DNA of 64,000 nt from Clitopilus passeckerianus (GCA_944990035.1 CALYLX010000150.1:1054001-1118000), one strand, 5' to 3'. Positions 23,479 to 36,335 are shown, counted from the stretch's first letter. Numbers and translations: made by a program. Notes: generated by a model from the sequence alone, not told the origin.

Positions 23479-25674
23479 TCATGCCTCTACTCCTCTATAA
23501 TGAATCAAATTTGGGAAAGGTCCATGAAGGTGCTGTGAGGGAGTCAGAGAAGATCAACAAGTAATTAAGAAAGAGTAACAGCCACTCACGAATCGGTACA
23601 TCCCTGACATCCTCATGCGAAGGAAGCATTTCCCAGGCAACGTCTTCCTTTCAGGAGAAAGCCAGGCAGCATATAATCCATGTTCCTTGGGTATCACTTC
23701 CTCGAGTTGTTCCCTAACAACCTGCCACCCCTTCCCATTATAGTGCAAACCCAGGACTCGAATGAGCTGCTGCAGATGGTTGTGGAAGACGGTATGATAC
23801 ATCCGGGTGTAGACATCGTCGAGGTCTTGTGCGATGATAGAGTGACCTTTATGGTATTCGGCATCCACGCCGGTAGTTGCTTTCAATGTTCCGGGGTGAA
23901 CGCGTAGACCGCCAAAGTCCCGAATGATGAACCCTAGCAATTCCTTGGTCTTGATGTCGAACCTTGCTACGCAGTTCTGTGGGTGGCACTCGAATGCCAC
24001 GCCGTTATGAAGAACTGGAGGTAGAAAAGCATCGAAAAGCATGCGAGTAAACCTAGAAGGTTGCCTGTTAGTGTACTTCCGCTTAAATGATGAGGAAGGA
24101 ACGTACTTGGTCAACCATTGGATCCGCTTCTCCTCGCTGTCTAATTCGAAGATGCGCATAACCGCAGGAATGTCTCCCCCCTCTCCACTATGCCCGCTCT
24201 CAACGAGAGCGGTGCAAACAATGAGCCTTTCTCCCCTTTCCTCGCTGGTATTTTCATAACATTCCCGAATGATTGCAGAGCAATGTTTGGCGATCTCGCC
24301 ATCTGGGTGGGTATGAACAACGCTGGCGAGCTCTCTTGCCACAGTGACGATATTCTGGTCCATTGTGAGTGCTGGAACGACATGTTTGGAGAAACGAGGT
24401 CCAAGGTATGCTGAAGCTGGCGATATGGTGCGGACTGCAGAGGTAAGCTTCAAGCCGACGCCAAGCTTGAGAGAAAGCTCGTGATACACATTTGGGACAA
24501 TGAGAGACCTAGCAATTCTCAGAGAGAGGGAACGGTTGGAATTGGGGTAATGCTTACCGAATGCTCTGCTGCGCCATGAGGGGCAAGCTGAATTCTTCAG
24601 GGTAGATTATGGCAGACTTGAATTTGTCTTGGATATGGACCAGCTGCAACTCGTGTACAGGCACAGCGAGATGATCCTTTGGGACTTCTAGTGATTTCCC
24701 AGCCGTTGTCGACATTGCAGCGAGGATAGGCTTCGTGTACGATTCGAAATTGTGAGTTATATGGAGGTCTCCTCGAGGGACCGATATTAGACGCAAGTTT
24801 GGGTGATAGAGGTCATATTCTCGGGGTGCATAGTCTGGAAGTGGCGGGAGGAAATGTCGCGTCTTGTGCATCTGGAGTTGGATCAGAAAGGGGTCTTTGC
24901 CGACATTAGAGGTCGCTTACCGGGTGGGTGGGATGCCCCTCGACGATAGATTGCTCCCACTCGATGCTCGGTGAGCTGAATTGAGGTGCAGGGCGAGGAT
25001 GTTCGTAAGAGTATTCTGGGATATTTCGTGAGACCTCGATTGCTTCTCGTGCAATATCAAACGTACGTTGCCATTTCTCCGAACTTGCGAATTCGTTTGA
25101 GATGTCGTGAAGCATCTTCAGCTCAAGATCAAGGCTTCGCCCATACTTCTCCCAAAGGGCGACAGTGCTACGGGATGTGACCAAACGAGTTTCAGCAGCG
25201 ATATTCCACTGTAGCTTGGAGAGCTGATTTGAAATACTGTGTTTCAAGTCGTCATGCTATGCAATTTTGAGCACGTTAAGTAGGAGTGAAATGATATCGG
25301 TTGCTCACCTCTTTGTCAAAAGGCAGACTCCCATCGGCGTCCACCTCCAAAACTAGAGGCCACATATCCAATGGGTCCAGCAGGCTGATCTCCTTGAATT
25401 TATCTATCGCTGAGTGATGACGAAAGAGAGGAATGTGGCGTAGCGTAACGATGGCGAGAATATCCTTTGTGCCATAAACTTCTCGAGCCGCATTCGAGGA
25501 AGCATCGTTGGTAAGGATAACACAAAACCCCGTTGCTTCAAACCCTTCCAATGGGAAGTAGAATGCCCGAAGCAGGGACTCCGTGACTAGGCATGACAGG
25601 AAACGAGCAGTGGATGCAAAGATCGCACGATCTCTGGGATTGAGACCTGCGAGGCGTTTGGCGGTGACAGACAT
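23479..25674 (-). CDS. NIS siderophore synthetase (IucA/IucC family), copy 2
   Basis: Paralogue of the gene to its left, colinear with it through the whole length. Start ATG 25674 (MSVTAKRLAGLNPRD), stop TGA 23479-23481. Family motifs: VEGHPTHP followed after an intron by MHKTRHFLPP; HNGVAFECHPQN; FIIRDFGGLRVHP; LIRVLGLHYNGKGW. The last exon was placed by frame and by match to copy 1 (HLHGPFPNLIHYRG against MVYSPYPNMIQYRP). Two adjacent NIS enzymes may act on successive condensations, or may simply be a duplication with divergence; the conserved blocks look roughly half identical by eye. The product is inferred to be a carboxylate or hydroxamate siderophore. Intracellular enzyme, with no signal peptide. 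Confidence 0.9.
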
Positions 25675-25988
25675 GTTGCTAGTACTTCACAAAGTTGGAA
25701 CGCTTTATGTAGAAGAAACCATAGGGCCTGACTGCAGGAGTGTCAAATCAAGGACCGGCACATCAGGCTGAATCGTCCGAACTGCTTCCAGAAGAAAAGA
25801 TTTCAAGAAAGGGGATACGAACGCGTCGACAGGATCATGCGATTCCGTTGACTTGGTGGAAGAACGGTATGTGCCGACCGGACCACATTGCCAATGGCCG
25901 TGGAAAAAGCTGCCCTATGGGGATGCAGCCTCTCGGCGTTGGCCCCGAAGTTGCTCAAATCTTGCAGCCAATCTTTTCTCCAAGTCCT
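25675..25988. other. Divergent promoter, NIS copy 2 and DBP6
   Basis: 314 bases between the starts of NIS copy 2 (minus) and the helicase gene (plus). No GATAA motif is seen here. No other feature recognised. Confidence 0.5.
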
Positions 25989-28543
25989 ATGGCAGAAGAA
26001 ACGGATGTTCAGCAACCAAAAGTAAGTTTTGACATCGTCTGGAAAATAGTTTGTTTTCATATTTCTCACAGCATTTGTCATTCATGTAGTCCAAGACAAA
26101 GGCGAAACAGCGATACCTAAAGCGTAAAAAAGAGCGCAGAAAACACAAAGTGAAATCTGTCAACGTATCAAAGCCTGGAAACGACCTTGAGAACGATTCT
26201 TCGAGCTCTGAAACCTCTGACGACGAGGAAAATGCTGCAACTGCGGTTCCTATCGTCAAAGAACCTGTCGTGGAATCTCCAAAGCCGGAGAAGCCATCCA
26301 AAAAGCGTCGAAGAAAAGAGCAGGATAGAAACGACTTGGAAGATGTAGAAATGCAGGAAGAACCTGCCTCGGAAGAGGCGGAAGAGGATCAGATGATTCA
26401 AGACACCGAAGATATACCAGCCTCTCCTGAAATGGAGGCAGCATTGCCTTCCTTCCCTCTACCAACCCATCCAAATGCACCATCCAAATCAACACTAGCA
26501 TTGCAAGGACTTGACCAAGCACTTGTTGATGCCGAGGTAGTAGATCCTTCAACAGCCCTGCCTATACCTGAAGGTCAGCAAGATGGCGGGACTATGCTTA
26601 GCGAGAAAACAAGAAAGCGGCTCAAGGATCTTGGAATTAGCGAACTTTTTGCAGGTAAATATTATGACATTCATTCGCCCAGGACACTTGCTCACCGAAA
26701 TTCCACCATCTAGTTCAAACGAGTCTCCTACCGTTTCTGCTCCCGAAAGGTAGCAAGGATAGGGCGCTGTACCAACCATACAACCCGCCTCGTGATGTTT
26801 GTGTCTCCGCACCGACTGGTAGCGGCAAGACACTCGCATATGTGCTGCCCATTATTGAGGTGTGAAATACTTCAACCATCAGATCCGTCTCGGTTCTAAC
26901 TTGCCCGCAGATACTGTCTTCAAGGATCGTAACCCGGCTGAGAGCACTGATAGTTTTGCCTACTCGCGACCTCGTCAACCAAGTTCGAGAAACTTTCGAG
27001 GCCATTGGCAAGGGCAGAGGCTTGCAGGTTTGTTCTTTACACAATGTTTGAATTTCTAACTTATATAGTTCTGTAGATAGGTACTGCTACCGGACAACAT
27101 TCATTTGTTCATGAGCAGGCCCAGTTAATTGCTGATAGGTCAAATACGTTCGTACTTTCATCTTTTCCTGATTCATCCGTCTCATGAGCCCACTCTAGGT
27201 ATAAAGGAGGTTCAAGCAAGGTTGATATCCTCATTTGCACCCCTGGACGTCTAATGGACCACCTGAATGGGACACCAAACTTTACGCTTCAACATTTGCG
27301 ATTCTTGGTATTTGCCCTCAATGTTATTCTGTTCTGCATTCCTAACTTCAATCGTAGGTCATTGACGAAGCTGACCGCCTATTGGCCCAATCATTCCAAG
27401 ATTGGCTTGCTCAAGTTTTGGCCGCGACTCGCCCACCCAAAGTCTCTCTTGGCGATGTCGACTCATCTTCTGACAGACTCCGTTTCCCCATTGCCGACGC
27501 TGTTGCACCTGCATTCCAACATCTTCTCCCATACCCCGTAATTCCCACATTTCCCACAGAAAAGATGGAATCGTCCTGCCAGAAACTCCTCTTCTCGGCT
27601 ACGCTAACTCGTGATCCTGGCAAGATTGCTGCACTTGACCTGAGGAACCCCAAATACTTCGTTGTTCAGAAAAGCAAGGTTTCCGAAACGGATGGGGGTG
27701 AAATACTGGATTTGGTCATGGAGAAGTTCACCATGCCGGCCACGCTAAGAGTACGTCTTTTTATTCTTCGCGAAGCAGATGGTCTAATCGCATGGTGGAT
27801 CTAGGAATACATGATTATATGCCAGTCCTCTCAGAAACCTCTGATGTTCTTCCACCTTGTCCGTAAGCACGGTGTCACAAATGCTCTGGTGTTCACGAAG
27901 TCAGCGGAATCTACAACCCGCCTGGTCAAATTATTCGGTTTCTTTGAACGAGAACACGCAAAACGTGCCACAGGCGGATCTGTGGACAAGATCGTTGCAA
28001 GAGCTTACTCCAGTGATCTTCCTCCGGGAGAGCGAAAGTCAATTCTGGACCAGTTCAAGTCACAGGAGATACAGATGTATGCGGAATTCTTGAATCAAAA
28101 AACCCCAACCTTTAGCTGACTTTATTCTAGCCTTATATGCTCTGATCTCATTTCGCGTGGTATCGACATTAGCCACGTCTCACACGTGGTGAGCTACGAT
28201 GTGCCAGTCGACATTCGGAAGTATGTCCATCGTGTGGGGCGTACAGCCAGAGCAGGGAGAGCTGGCGATGCGTGGACGTTGGTGGAGGAGCAAGAAGTGA
28301 GGGTTAATCTGTTATTGCTGAATACAATGCTAACTTGTCGCCAAAGGCTCGTTACTTCAAGGGCATCCTTAAGGATGCAGACCATTTGGACAAAGTCAAG
28401 AGGCTCAGAGTGGCAGAGAAGGACCTGGAACCGCTTGTGCCAGACTACGAGGTACGCATATAGTCTTGGCCACGGAAAGCGACTTATTCTCATTTTCTTT
28501 CTAGGCTGCACTTTCACACTTGAAGGAAGCTTATACCAGATGA
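25989..28543 (+). CDS. DBP6: ATP-dependent DEAD-box RNA helicase Dbp6 (DDX51 type)
   Basis: Predicted 668 residues from eleven exons: 25989-26021, 26090-26654, 26714-26859, 26911-27027, 27077-27138, 27199-27307, 27358-27750, 27805-28076, 28131-28296, 28347-28451, 28505-28543; the sum divides by three. The N-terminus is Lys/Arg-rich then acidic, typical of nucleolar helicases. DEAD-box motifs in order: [70 protein letters not shown]. The long insert between DEAD and SAT, with an [17 protein letters not shown] block, fits the Dbp6/DDX51 subgroup, which acts in early 60S ribosome subunit assembly. Its 3' end is only 99 bases from that of the neighbouring gene. Confidence 0.92.
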
Positions 28544-28642
28544 TGGCTCTTTTATGGTATAGAGTACGACGAATCCTTGACTATGCCCAAATGTATGTAT
28601 ACACCAATATGAAACCGCATATAAACGCACGATCGCCGTCGC

Positions 28643-30855
28643 TCAGCCCAGAAGGTCTTTGACGTACTGTAAAAGATCTTTACCCTGTGAGAGAGCTATT
28701 AGTTCGTCGAATGTGTATTAAACTCAAATCACCCACTCCGCGGGCCTTGACGGTATCAACCATGCTATTGACACTATCCACCTCTATGGATCCCTCAACA
28801 TCGTCGGGTGACGCATAATTGAGGCCCAGGCGATACTGTTGACCTAATCCGTGGCGAAGCACCACCGTCAGAACAGCTCTCCAGCCCTCTAAAACGTTAT
28901 CTACGTCTTTATTGCTAGTTGTAGAGGTCGAAGGCGAAGTATTGCCATTTGTTGGGGTGTTCAGCGAGCTCGAAGAGGGAGGTAATGGGAGTGAAGGAAC
29001 GGCGGTTGACCGTACCACGTATGGGCAGTATGATCGGTGTTCTTTCAGTAGGTCGAATTGTTTGGGGTTTTGCGCGGCGCTGGTACTTCTTCTGAGTAAA
29101 GGTGCGCTAATGGACTCCGGTATGGCAAATCTCGAAGGGATAACATCAAGAGTGGAGGTGTCCATGCTAATATCGCCCATACTAACGTCCGCCATACTTG
29201 TGTCTCCGTCCTCACTCGGCGCAACTGAAGGTGCTGGCGAGCCACTGCGGCTTGCTGAGAGTGGTTCAACGGGCGCGGGTAGATTTGTGAAAGCCCATAA
29301 TCCGACTCGCCGTTGGCAGAGCGTACAATGCAGCAGCGTGTTTTCACGTTTAATTGCACTTGTGCTTGCACCGACGCTGAGTGGCATTCGGAAAGAAAAC
29401 GAGGAACTTGGAAGACGGGATGTCAGGGAAGGGAATTTCGGATGCGAGGAAGTGCTGGTGCCTGCTTTGGGCCCGCCGGGAGGGGCTGTCGCTGCAACAG
29501 GCGTTGGAGTGGAAGGGCGGACAGAAGATGCGCGTGATAGAGGTGGTGTACGAGGTGCAATTGAGGATGCACGAGAAGAGGATGTGCGTCGCAGGGCTTC
29601 TGGAAGGGCAGGAGGGGCAATACTCCACCCCAGGAGTGAAGTAACAATGGCTGCGTCAGAAGGGCCCGTAATTCCTTTCCCCGTAAACGGGTCTGCCTCT
29701 TCGTTGCTTGTGCTGTTGTTTTCTGTAGTGGTTGCGGTTGTCGGGGATGTATTTAGTTCGTAAGAGTGGATAGCAGCACGGAGCGACTTTAGTTGGTTGG
29801 GTGTCTGACCAAATCTCAGATACCACCGCCATGATAAAAATGGATTATTTTGCCTACCAAAGGGTGTTTAACATCTACATGCTTGAGGGTGGGGTCCAAT
29901 TCCATTGCATTGGCCTTCAGGTCGCGGATCGTGTTACTAGGTGTTTGAAGTGGTATTCGGTAAATGTTAGCTATAACCGAGTTTAAGCTTTTAAAACGCA
30001 GGGAGAGAACCAGCGCATACATTCGCATTGCCTGATTTTCCATGGGCAGCCTTCTTTGTGCTGTTGGACAAGGGAGTAACGCTGCTTCTCAAGCAAAGCA
30101 TTCGCTACGTTAGAGTTCAGCAAGATAATCAAAGACATAAAACAGCACCCCATACCTGCATCACGACTCATGCCTTTCGTGCCTACTACGACCCACGAAC
30201 TCTTGCAAAGTCCGCACACCAACCTATCCTTGCCCTCGTTTGTCCACCCGCATTTGGCTGCAGCTACAGCATCAACCACAGCAGGTTTCTGCGAGTATGT
30301 TGCCAACTTAAAGGTAGAGAGTCTTGATAAAAATGCGGGGATAGAAGAGGGCCTATACTCGGCCGTCGGATGTAGGTCTGGTGGGGGTGTACCAGAGGAG
30401 AATTTGAGTGGCAGTAAGCTCTTTGAACGCGCTGTAGCCCGCATCAAAATGGCTTTTAAGTGCGGTACACTTATTGAATTCGGTAGTTGGACAGCCGTCG
30501 CGTTTGTTGCACTGTTAGACCTCGGAATATGAGCCAAGCTTGATATTCATTCCCCAGCCATGTACTGACTCTTTTGACTGCGACTCCTTCGTTCTGATTC
30601 CATACTTTGCAAGCGTTGAGTACAGCGTACGGTTGACACTTGACTTCTTTGGAGGAGAAGGGCGTTGAATGACCTGGTGGCTAGTGACTGCATTGTCGAG
30701 AGTTTGGAATGCATCATCGAGTTTGCGCTATAGGACTTGTCAGCGATTTACTTGATTCTTGACCACTATTGCTGCACCTTTGTTGCCCGTATCGCGGATA
30801 TGTTTGCATCCTGCGCATTCCCTTCTTGTATTGGGGCAGGATTAGCGGACGCCAT
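28643..30855 (-). CDS. C3HC zinc-finger protein, NIPA/Rsm1 family
   Basis: Start ATG 30855 ([13 protein letters not shown]); last exon ends at stop 28643-28645 ([12 protein letters not shown]). Most exons were placed by frame; the joins between about 30520 and 30600 are uncertain. Order: basic N-terminus ([18 protein letters not shown]), then the C3HC zinc finger beginning [15 protein letters not shown] and containing [20 protein letters not shown] and [14 protein letters not shown]; a middle region including [12 protein letters not shown]; then a second Cys-rich part, [16 protein letters not shown], which matches the Rsm1 domain. Relatives are human ZC3HC1/NIPA, fission yeast Rsm1 and yeast Pml39, nuclear-envelope proteins linked to nuclear basket assembly and mRNA export. 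A Ser/Pro-rich, low-complexity stretch separates the two Cys-rich parts. Confidence 0.85.
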
Positions 30856-32340
30856 GACAGACGTTGAGCTCAGGTTGTGGGAAGAAGCGAAGAGATCAGC
30901 CTTTCGCACGATGAGGTCGCTTGCTTTTGTTCCACCACCATCTCAACTGGCTTCGCCTCCCTGGTCACAAACTTGCGAGCGTACTCGGAGGCCAAATTTG
31001 ACCTCTTTATCTCATTTCTGTGGCAAAATCCATACATGAAATTGTTGTTGCACTTTGTCCTGTGCTTTGTCTTATTCAGAATATTTGAAGCCAGCAAACA
31101 AGTGCTTCCGCCTATTTTACACTACAACGCCCCTGTCTACTTGATTTCGTGAACATGAAGATTTTTGCACACAAGGAGCTGATCTCGTTCAGGGACAAAT
31201 CACTTCAGTTTTACGATATAGTGGAGGCCTCAGTCCCGATTTCTGTTCGTCAATTCGACGTATGCAATCTCTATTTGGATGCATAGCCTATTTTTGGGGG
31301 AACGTCAGGAATTGCACAAGAACGACAAGCGCATAATAGTCCCTGTATCTCATGGTTAACGGCACCGATACGTCGTGGCGCAGGCCGTTTCGTTCACGGG
31401 TGGTTCTTGGGGCTGTGAAGCATCCTCGTTCGGCACCAGCAGCTGGAGGCAGGACATTCTCACTGGATCATACGTACTGACCAATTGAAGGCACGTTATT
31501 ATTATACAGATCAAAGTCGGTATGTTCCCTCAGCGCGATTGTTTTTCCTGGACTAATAGATGTTCCTTATCCCCTTGATCTAGGATTACTAGAGACACTA
31601 TCTGAAAGAAGAAGCTCAAATACCCCAAGAGGCCGTGTCTTGTGGTATTGACCTCAGTGTAGGCGGAGAGACCACAAGAACGCTCCCGGTACAGTGACGT
31701 AAAGGGTCTGTGGTCTGGATGCCTGCTACCTCTATGCTGCATTCCCTATGTGGAGGCTTGAAGGCAGAGCAAGGTTTGCTTTTACTCCAGCCCTGGGCAG
31801 CATACAAGCTTCTCACCATTTTTCTTAGCCATTCCAGCCGACGGCACACTACGCATGATACGGCCCTTCCGGTCAGGCAACCTGCTGCTTGTCAGTATCT
31901 TCGAAACGAATCAACATTAAACCCCTGCCTTGAAGCTGAACCCTTGCCTTGACGTGAAGACTACGAGATCAATTCTGCTTATGGACTTGGAGGTCGTTTG
32001 TGGACGCACCGCATCTCCATCTGATCCAGGTAGCCTGCCCAGATCTCCCTCCTGAAATACACTCCTGTTTCCACCCACAACGATAACGTACATGTCCCCG
32101 GTTGCGCCAAGGCTCCGCAACGTAGAGATTGACGGTCTGTTTATGGCGACGAGTTCAAGTGAGCGTATTTTCCGTGGGACCGCACAGGATGAATCTCAAC
32201 TAAAGGATATTCAAGGGCAAAACTTGAACTCTCCAAACCCTAGGTCAAATTTTGCGTAAAGCATATATTTTTAATTAGAGCCGGTCGGAAAGTTCAGCAT
32301 TATACCTTCATAGCCAGATTGGTGGCCATTACATACCAGA
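30856..32340. other. Long divergent intergenic region
   Basis: About 1.5 kb between the NIPA-like gene (minus) and the small secreted protein (plus). A few open frames of 60-90 codons lie here on both strands, but none has a recognisable family, signal peptide or spliceable partner. A TATA-like TATATTT is at 32264-32270, about 71 bases before the secreted-protein ATG. Confidence 0.45.
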
Positions 32341-33042
32341 ATGTTCGCCTCGAGATTCTTCACCTACTTCACGGCAGCCTTGACTGGCGCTTCTCTCGTC
32401 CACTCCATTGCGGCTGAACCAATCGTCGCCTTCACTGGCTCTGGTTCTGGCGCTATCGATGCTGTCGCTGTGAAGAGGCAAGACACTGTCGAGGGTCTGC
32501 GATCTTAACCATCAGTAATTTACTTTTGGCTTTCATTGAGGGCTGGTTTTTGACCATTTAAATGCAGGGAATCTCAAGCAGTCAAAGGAAATGATCACCG
32601 ATGATAATATCAGCGCACCTCTTCAGACCATCAAGGACTCCTCAGACGACGCTCAAAGTGCTCTTTCCAATATTGAGCCCGCGGCTCTGGTCAGGTTTGC
32701 ACTTAAACGTCAGTCTAATGACGAGGTTGCGAATCTAGTTGCTGGTCTTCTTACGAGCATCATCAACGCCCTGGACGGTCTCCTCGACTCGCTCGCCACC
32801 GCTCCTGTCATCGGAGCCCTATTCCCTGCCAGTGGGGTCGATGCCTCTCTTGCAGGTGTACTCCATGCGCGGGAAAACCTCCTCGGTGGTGTTCTTAGAT
32901 TGGTCGCTAATTTGTGAGTGTGCAGTTCAGTTGTTCTCTCGAAATGTGCTGACAGACTTCTCCAATCTAAAGGCTTATAACTGTTGCGGCTCTTTTGCGC
33001 AGCCTCGCTTTCGGCTTCACTTTGGCTGCTCTCGGACTCTAA
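32341..33042 (+). CDS. Small secreted protein with two Kex2-type sites
   Basis: Predicted 189 residues from three exons: 32341-32494, 32568-32913, 32973-33042; joined length divides by three. The N-terminus has a classical signal peptide (MFASRFFTYFTAALTGASL, cleavage likely near residues 22-25). Two dibasic sites in nearly the same setting follow: AVKRQ at residues 43-47 and ALKRQ at 96-100. Both are good substrates for the Kex2 protease, so the protein is probably cut in the secretory pathway into a short propeptide, a central hydrophilic piece of about 52 residues, and a hydrophobic C-terminal piece of about 90 residues rich in Leu and Ala. There are no Cys residues, so it is not a hydrophobin. 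I do not recognise the family. The first intron has a weak donor (GTCTGC). Confidence 0.75.
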
Positions 33043-33989
33043 TTACGGTTTAACAATGGACAGTAATACTCTAGGACAATTAATTATTTGGACTTCCAAT
33101 GAACAGTGTATATATTTCGATGAACTAGTAGCCGTAGAAGGTGACCAAGAAACATTCCAATCACGTTCCTGTTGAGAGTTGAGACGACTGATTTCAGAGC
33201 TGGGTGTTGAGTCACGGTTATGTTTGTTTGTCAGTCACCACCACCACCACCAGTCGCTTGATTTCGGCATGGCACCATCCAAGGCTTTGCTTTCATCACC
33301 GACGACGACAACGATGTTTGAGGAGAATGTACCTTTGTATTCAGGTCCGACTTCTGTCAGGTGGAACCCTTATCGCCCATAATGCCTTCAATGAAGTTCA
33401 GTGGATCACCACCGACGCTGGTCCCAAGCACCTTAAACTGCCTATTTCATCCGGGTTTCGGTGCTGGAGCTAAAAATGAACAAAACTTCCCGTGCCTCTC
33501 GAAGATCTCAAAACACCACAGGTGAGGCGAACTGTCAATTGAATTGTGCCATTTTTGACGGATTAGCGTCATTTAGGCATGAAGCTATCAACCTTAAACT
33601 GAATACAACATCTCGACACCTGCCGCCAGGGGAACGTCGGACATACTCTGCACCTCACGCCTAGCTTCACCCAGAGTTTTTTTTTCAATAGATCGTGTGG
33701 TCGCGTCAATTGAGCGCCAGCGGCAGTTTGCACCTGAAATTCGCCTACCTATTCAGTTCAACGTCCAGTTCCCTTCGCATCAGAGTCCCACCGATAAGCA
33801 ATAAACTCCGGACACCCCATCACGAAGCAGCCACTGCTGGCCATTATGCTCCTCTATGGCGCCATTCTTCACCGGGGACAGCTTCTATGAAGAAGGCCTA
33901 TCCATAAGGCAAGTGCTATGAAGCCGGGGCACACGCCGCACCCGAACAAGGCCTCTTAGCAGACGTTCGTTCATATCCCGGTATCAACC
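33043..33989. other. Intergenic, no gene recognised
   Basis: 947 bases between the secreted protein and the permease. A short (CAC)n run of about 16 bases is near 33236-33251. Open stretches in several frames exist but are cut by stops without good splice sites. I see nothing that supports a gene. Confidence 0.45.
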
Positions 33990-36335
33990 ATGCCTTCCAT
34001 CGACGAGGAGAAATCTTCCTCTGCCAAAGAGAAGGACCGCACCATTGAAGTTGCCTCTGAAGAAAGTATCCCGTCGTATGAGGAAGCAGCCGTGACTATT
34101 GGCGCCCCAGTGGAGAAGATAAGCCCCCTTGGATATCATGTCGACTCTCTCACAGTTGTGTTTCTTGTATGTGACATCCTGATTTCATTTCCTCGCGGCA
34201 ATGGCACTAACTAATCGGAACTCCAGAATATCAGCAAGATGATTGGTACCGGAATCTTCTCTACTCGTGAGTGCTGCTCGTTTAGCCGAGAAGCTCTAAA
34301 ACTGACGGCTCTCTAGCTGGTGCTATTCTGGTCGGTGTCGGCTCTGTGGGCTTAAGTCTCGTTTATTGGGTGATTGGCTATATTTTTGCTGCCAGTAAGT
34401 GGACACCGCCTGCCCTGCCGTTGACAATTGGCGTTGACGGAACCTTTTCAGCTTCTCTCGCCGTGTATCTTGAATATGCATCCTACTTCCCTCACCGTTC
34501 CGGAGCTGAGGTCGCATATCTCGAAAAGGTGAGCTTCAACTCCCAGTTCATCCCTGGCTTTCTAACTGACAGATCGTGTAGGCGTATCCTCGACCGAAGT
34601 TCTTCTTGCCAACTACCTTCGCAGTCCAGTCGGTGCTGCTCTCTTTTTCCAGTAGCAATGCAATTGGTGGGTGGTCCATATTGCAGAAGGATGTCATTAT
34701 CCTGACCGATTATTCAGTGCTCGCCAAATACCTTCTCGTCGCTGGGGGTGGGGACACCAGTACATGGAATGTTCGCGGCTTGGCCGTTGGGGCATTTACT
34801 GTGATCGTAATCAGTACGAATCTAATTCCTATCCTGTCTGTGCCATCTAAACTCACCGCATACAGTTTGCATCTCAAGTACAAAGTGGTCTCTTCGCCTG
34901 TCTAATCTGCTGGGCATTGTCAAGTTGCTTACTCTCCTTTTGTGAGTCTTCATCCGAACCCCCCTACTGTGCGCCGTGTGCTAACAACGAGACACCAGCA
35001 TTGCTATCACCGGACTCGTCGTTCTCGGTGGACATACACAAGTCGAGGATCCCAAGGCCAACTTCAGGAACTCCTTCGCTGGGACAACGTCGAACGGCAA
35101 CGGGTTAGCGACGGCATTGGTCAAAGTCAACTTCGCATATGCCGGGTTCGAGGTGGGCTTCCTTCTTCGTGTACAGCAACGGGCCTCATAACATTTGACA
35201 GAATGCATTCAATGTTTTGAATGAAGTGAAGGTACGCTTGATCGGCCCATGAAATGTTCGTGAAGCTCATAAGTCATGCAGAACCCTGTCCGAACCATGA
35301 AGCGCTATGCTCCACTCTCCCTCACCATTGTCTTTATACTCTACTTCTTTGCCAACATCGCCTACTTTGCTGCCAGTACGTTGGATCACCATGCCTCCCT
35401 TGTTCGTTGCTGATGGGAATTTCTAGTACCTAAAGAAGCTATCCGGACGTCAAAGGAGCTCACCGCCAGCCTCTTCTTCACCGCGGTCTTTGGAAACAGC
35501 AAATCCGTCAAGGCGCTCAGCGCCCTCGTCGCTATCAGCAGCTTTGGCAACATCCTTACCGTTATCATCGGATCCTCAAGAATCATTCGGGAATGTGGCA
35601 GGTATGTGCTCGTCAACCTCAGGTGTTTGGTGGTCGTCTTATATTGTTACCCAGGCAAGGTGTCCTTCCTTATCCGAAGTTCTGGGCATCGACGAAACCC
35701 TTTAACACGCCCCTCGGACCTTATCTCCTCAAGTGGGTCCTCACCACGATCGTCATCGTTGCTCCACCCGCCGGCGATGCATTCAACTTTAGTAAGGATC
35801 TGCATGTCGTCGTCGTACTTTACGCTGACAAACTCCGTAGTCGTTGATCTGCAATCATATCCCGCGAACGTCTTCACCTTCCTCATGACCGTTGGTCTCT
35901 TCTTTGTTCGCAAGAGGCGCGCTAGCATTGGAGCTCCACCAACTGAGTTCAGGGCATGGAACATTGTTCTTGCATTCTCCATTGCCGTCAACATCTATCT
36001 GCTCATACTCCCTTGGGTGCCACCTCAAGGGGGGATCTATGGTGGTGATGTCAGCTTCTTCTATGCAACCTACTGCATTGTTGGACTTGGAATGTAAGAC
36101 TTTGTTCTGTTTGCTTTTGGTCAATTTCTCATTATGTTTTGTATTTAGCCTTGCCGTTGCAGGTCTTGTCTATGTCGTTGGCATACACATTCTTCCAAAG
36201 CTTAGGGGCTACACCATTAGGCAGACTACACTTGTCTTGGATGATGGTGCTCATGCCAATCAACTTGTGTGGGTTCCTAACTCAGAGCTGGCAGAGTGGG
36301 ATGCAACCCATGATGAACATGGTGGAACCCTTTAA
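33990..36335 (+). CDS. Amino-acid permease, LAT/MUP1 type
   Basis: Plasma-membrane transporter of the APC superfamily, nearest in layout to yeast Mup1 (high-affinity methionine permease). Start ATG 33990 (MPSIDEEKSSSAKEKD), stop 36333-36335. At least ten exons. Family-typical first helix: FLNISKMIGTGIFSTPGAI, split by an intron. Further membrane segments include LVYWVIGYIFAA, YLLVAGGGD with a following helix, LSLTIVFILYFFANIAYFAA, ALVAISSFGNILTVIIGSS, FTFLMTVGLFFVRKRRAS, WNIVLAFSIAVNIYLLILPW and LAVAGLVYVVGIHILP. The N-terminal Lys/Ser/Glu-rich tail is the usual place for ubiquitin-dependent endocytosis. Twelve segments are expected; I can place about eleven. Methionine as substrate is inferred from family. 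Confidence 0.88.

Noticed and set aside
20136..25989. A full siderophore gene cluster
   Set aside because: No transporter, hydroxylase, acyltransferase or NRPS gene lies in the window; neighbours are housekeeping genes.
28912..29763. Plus-strand open frame of 283 codons across the NIPA-like gene
   Set aside because: Low-complexity Gly/Ala/Val composition from the opposite strand of a Ser/Pro-rich region; the minus-strand gene explains it.
30737..31152. Hydrophobic plus-strand open frames near the NIPA-like gene start
   Set aside because: Overlap the start of a supported gene and show no family or signal-peptide logic.
33179..33907. Possible small gene or pseudogene between the secreted protein and the permease
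   Set aside because: Several frames are open in pieces, but stops and missing splice sites prevent a model, and no family is recognised.
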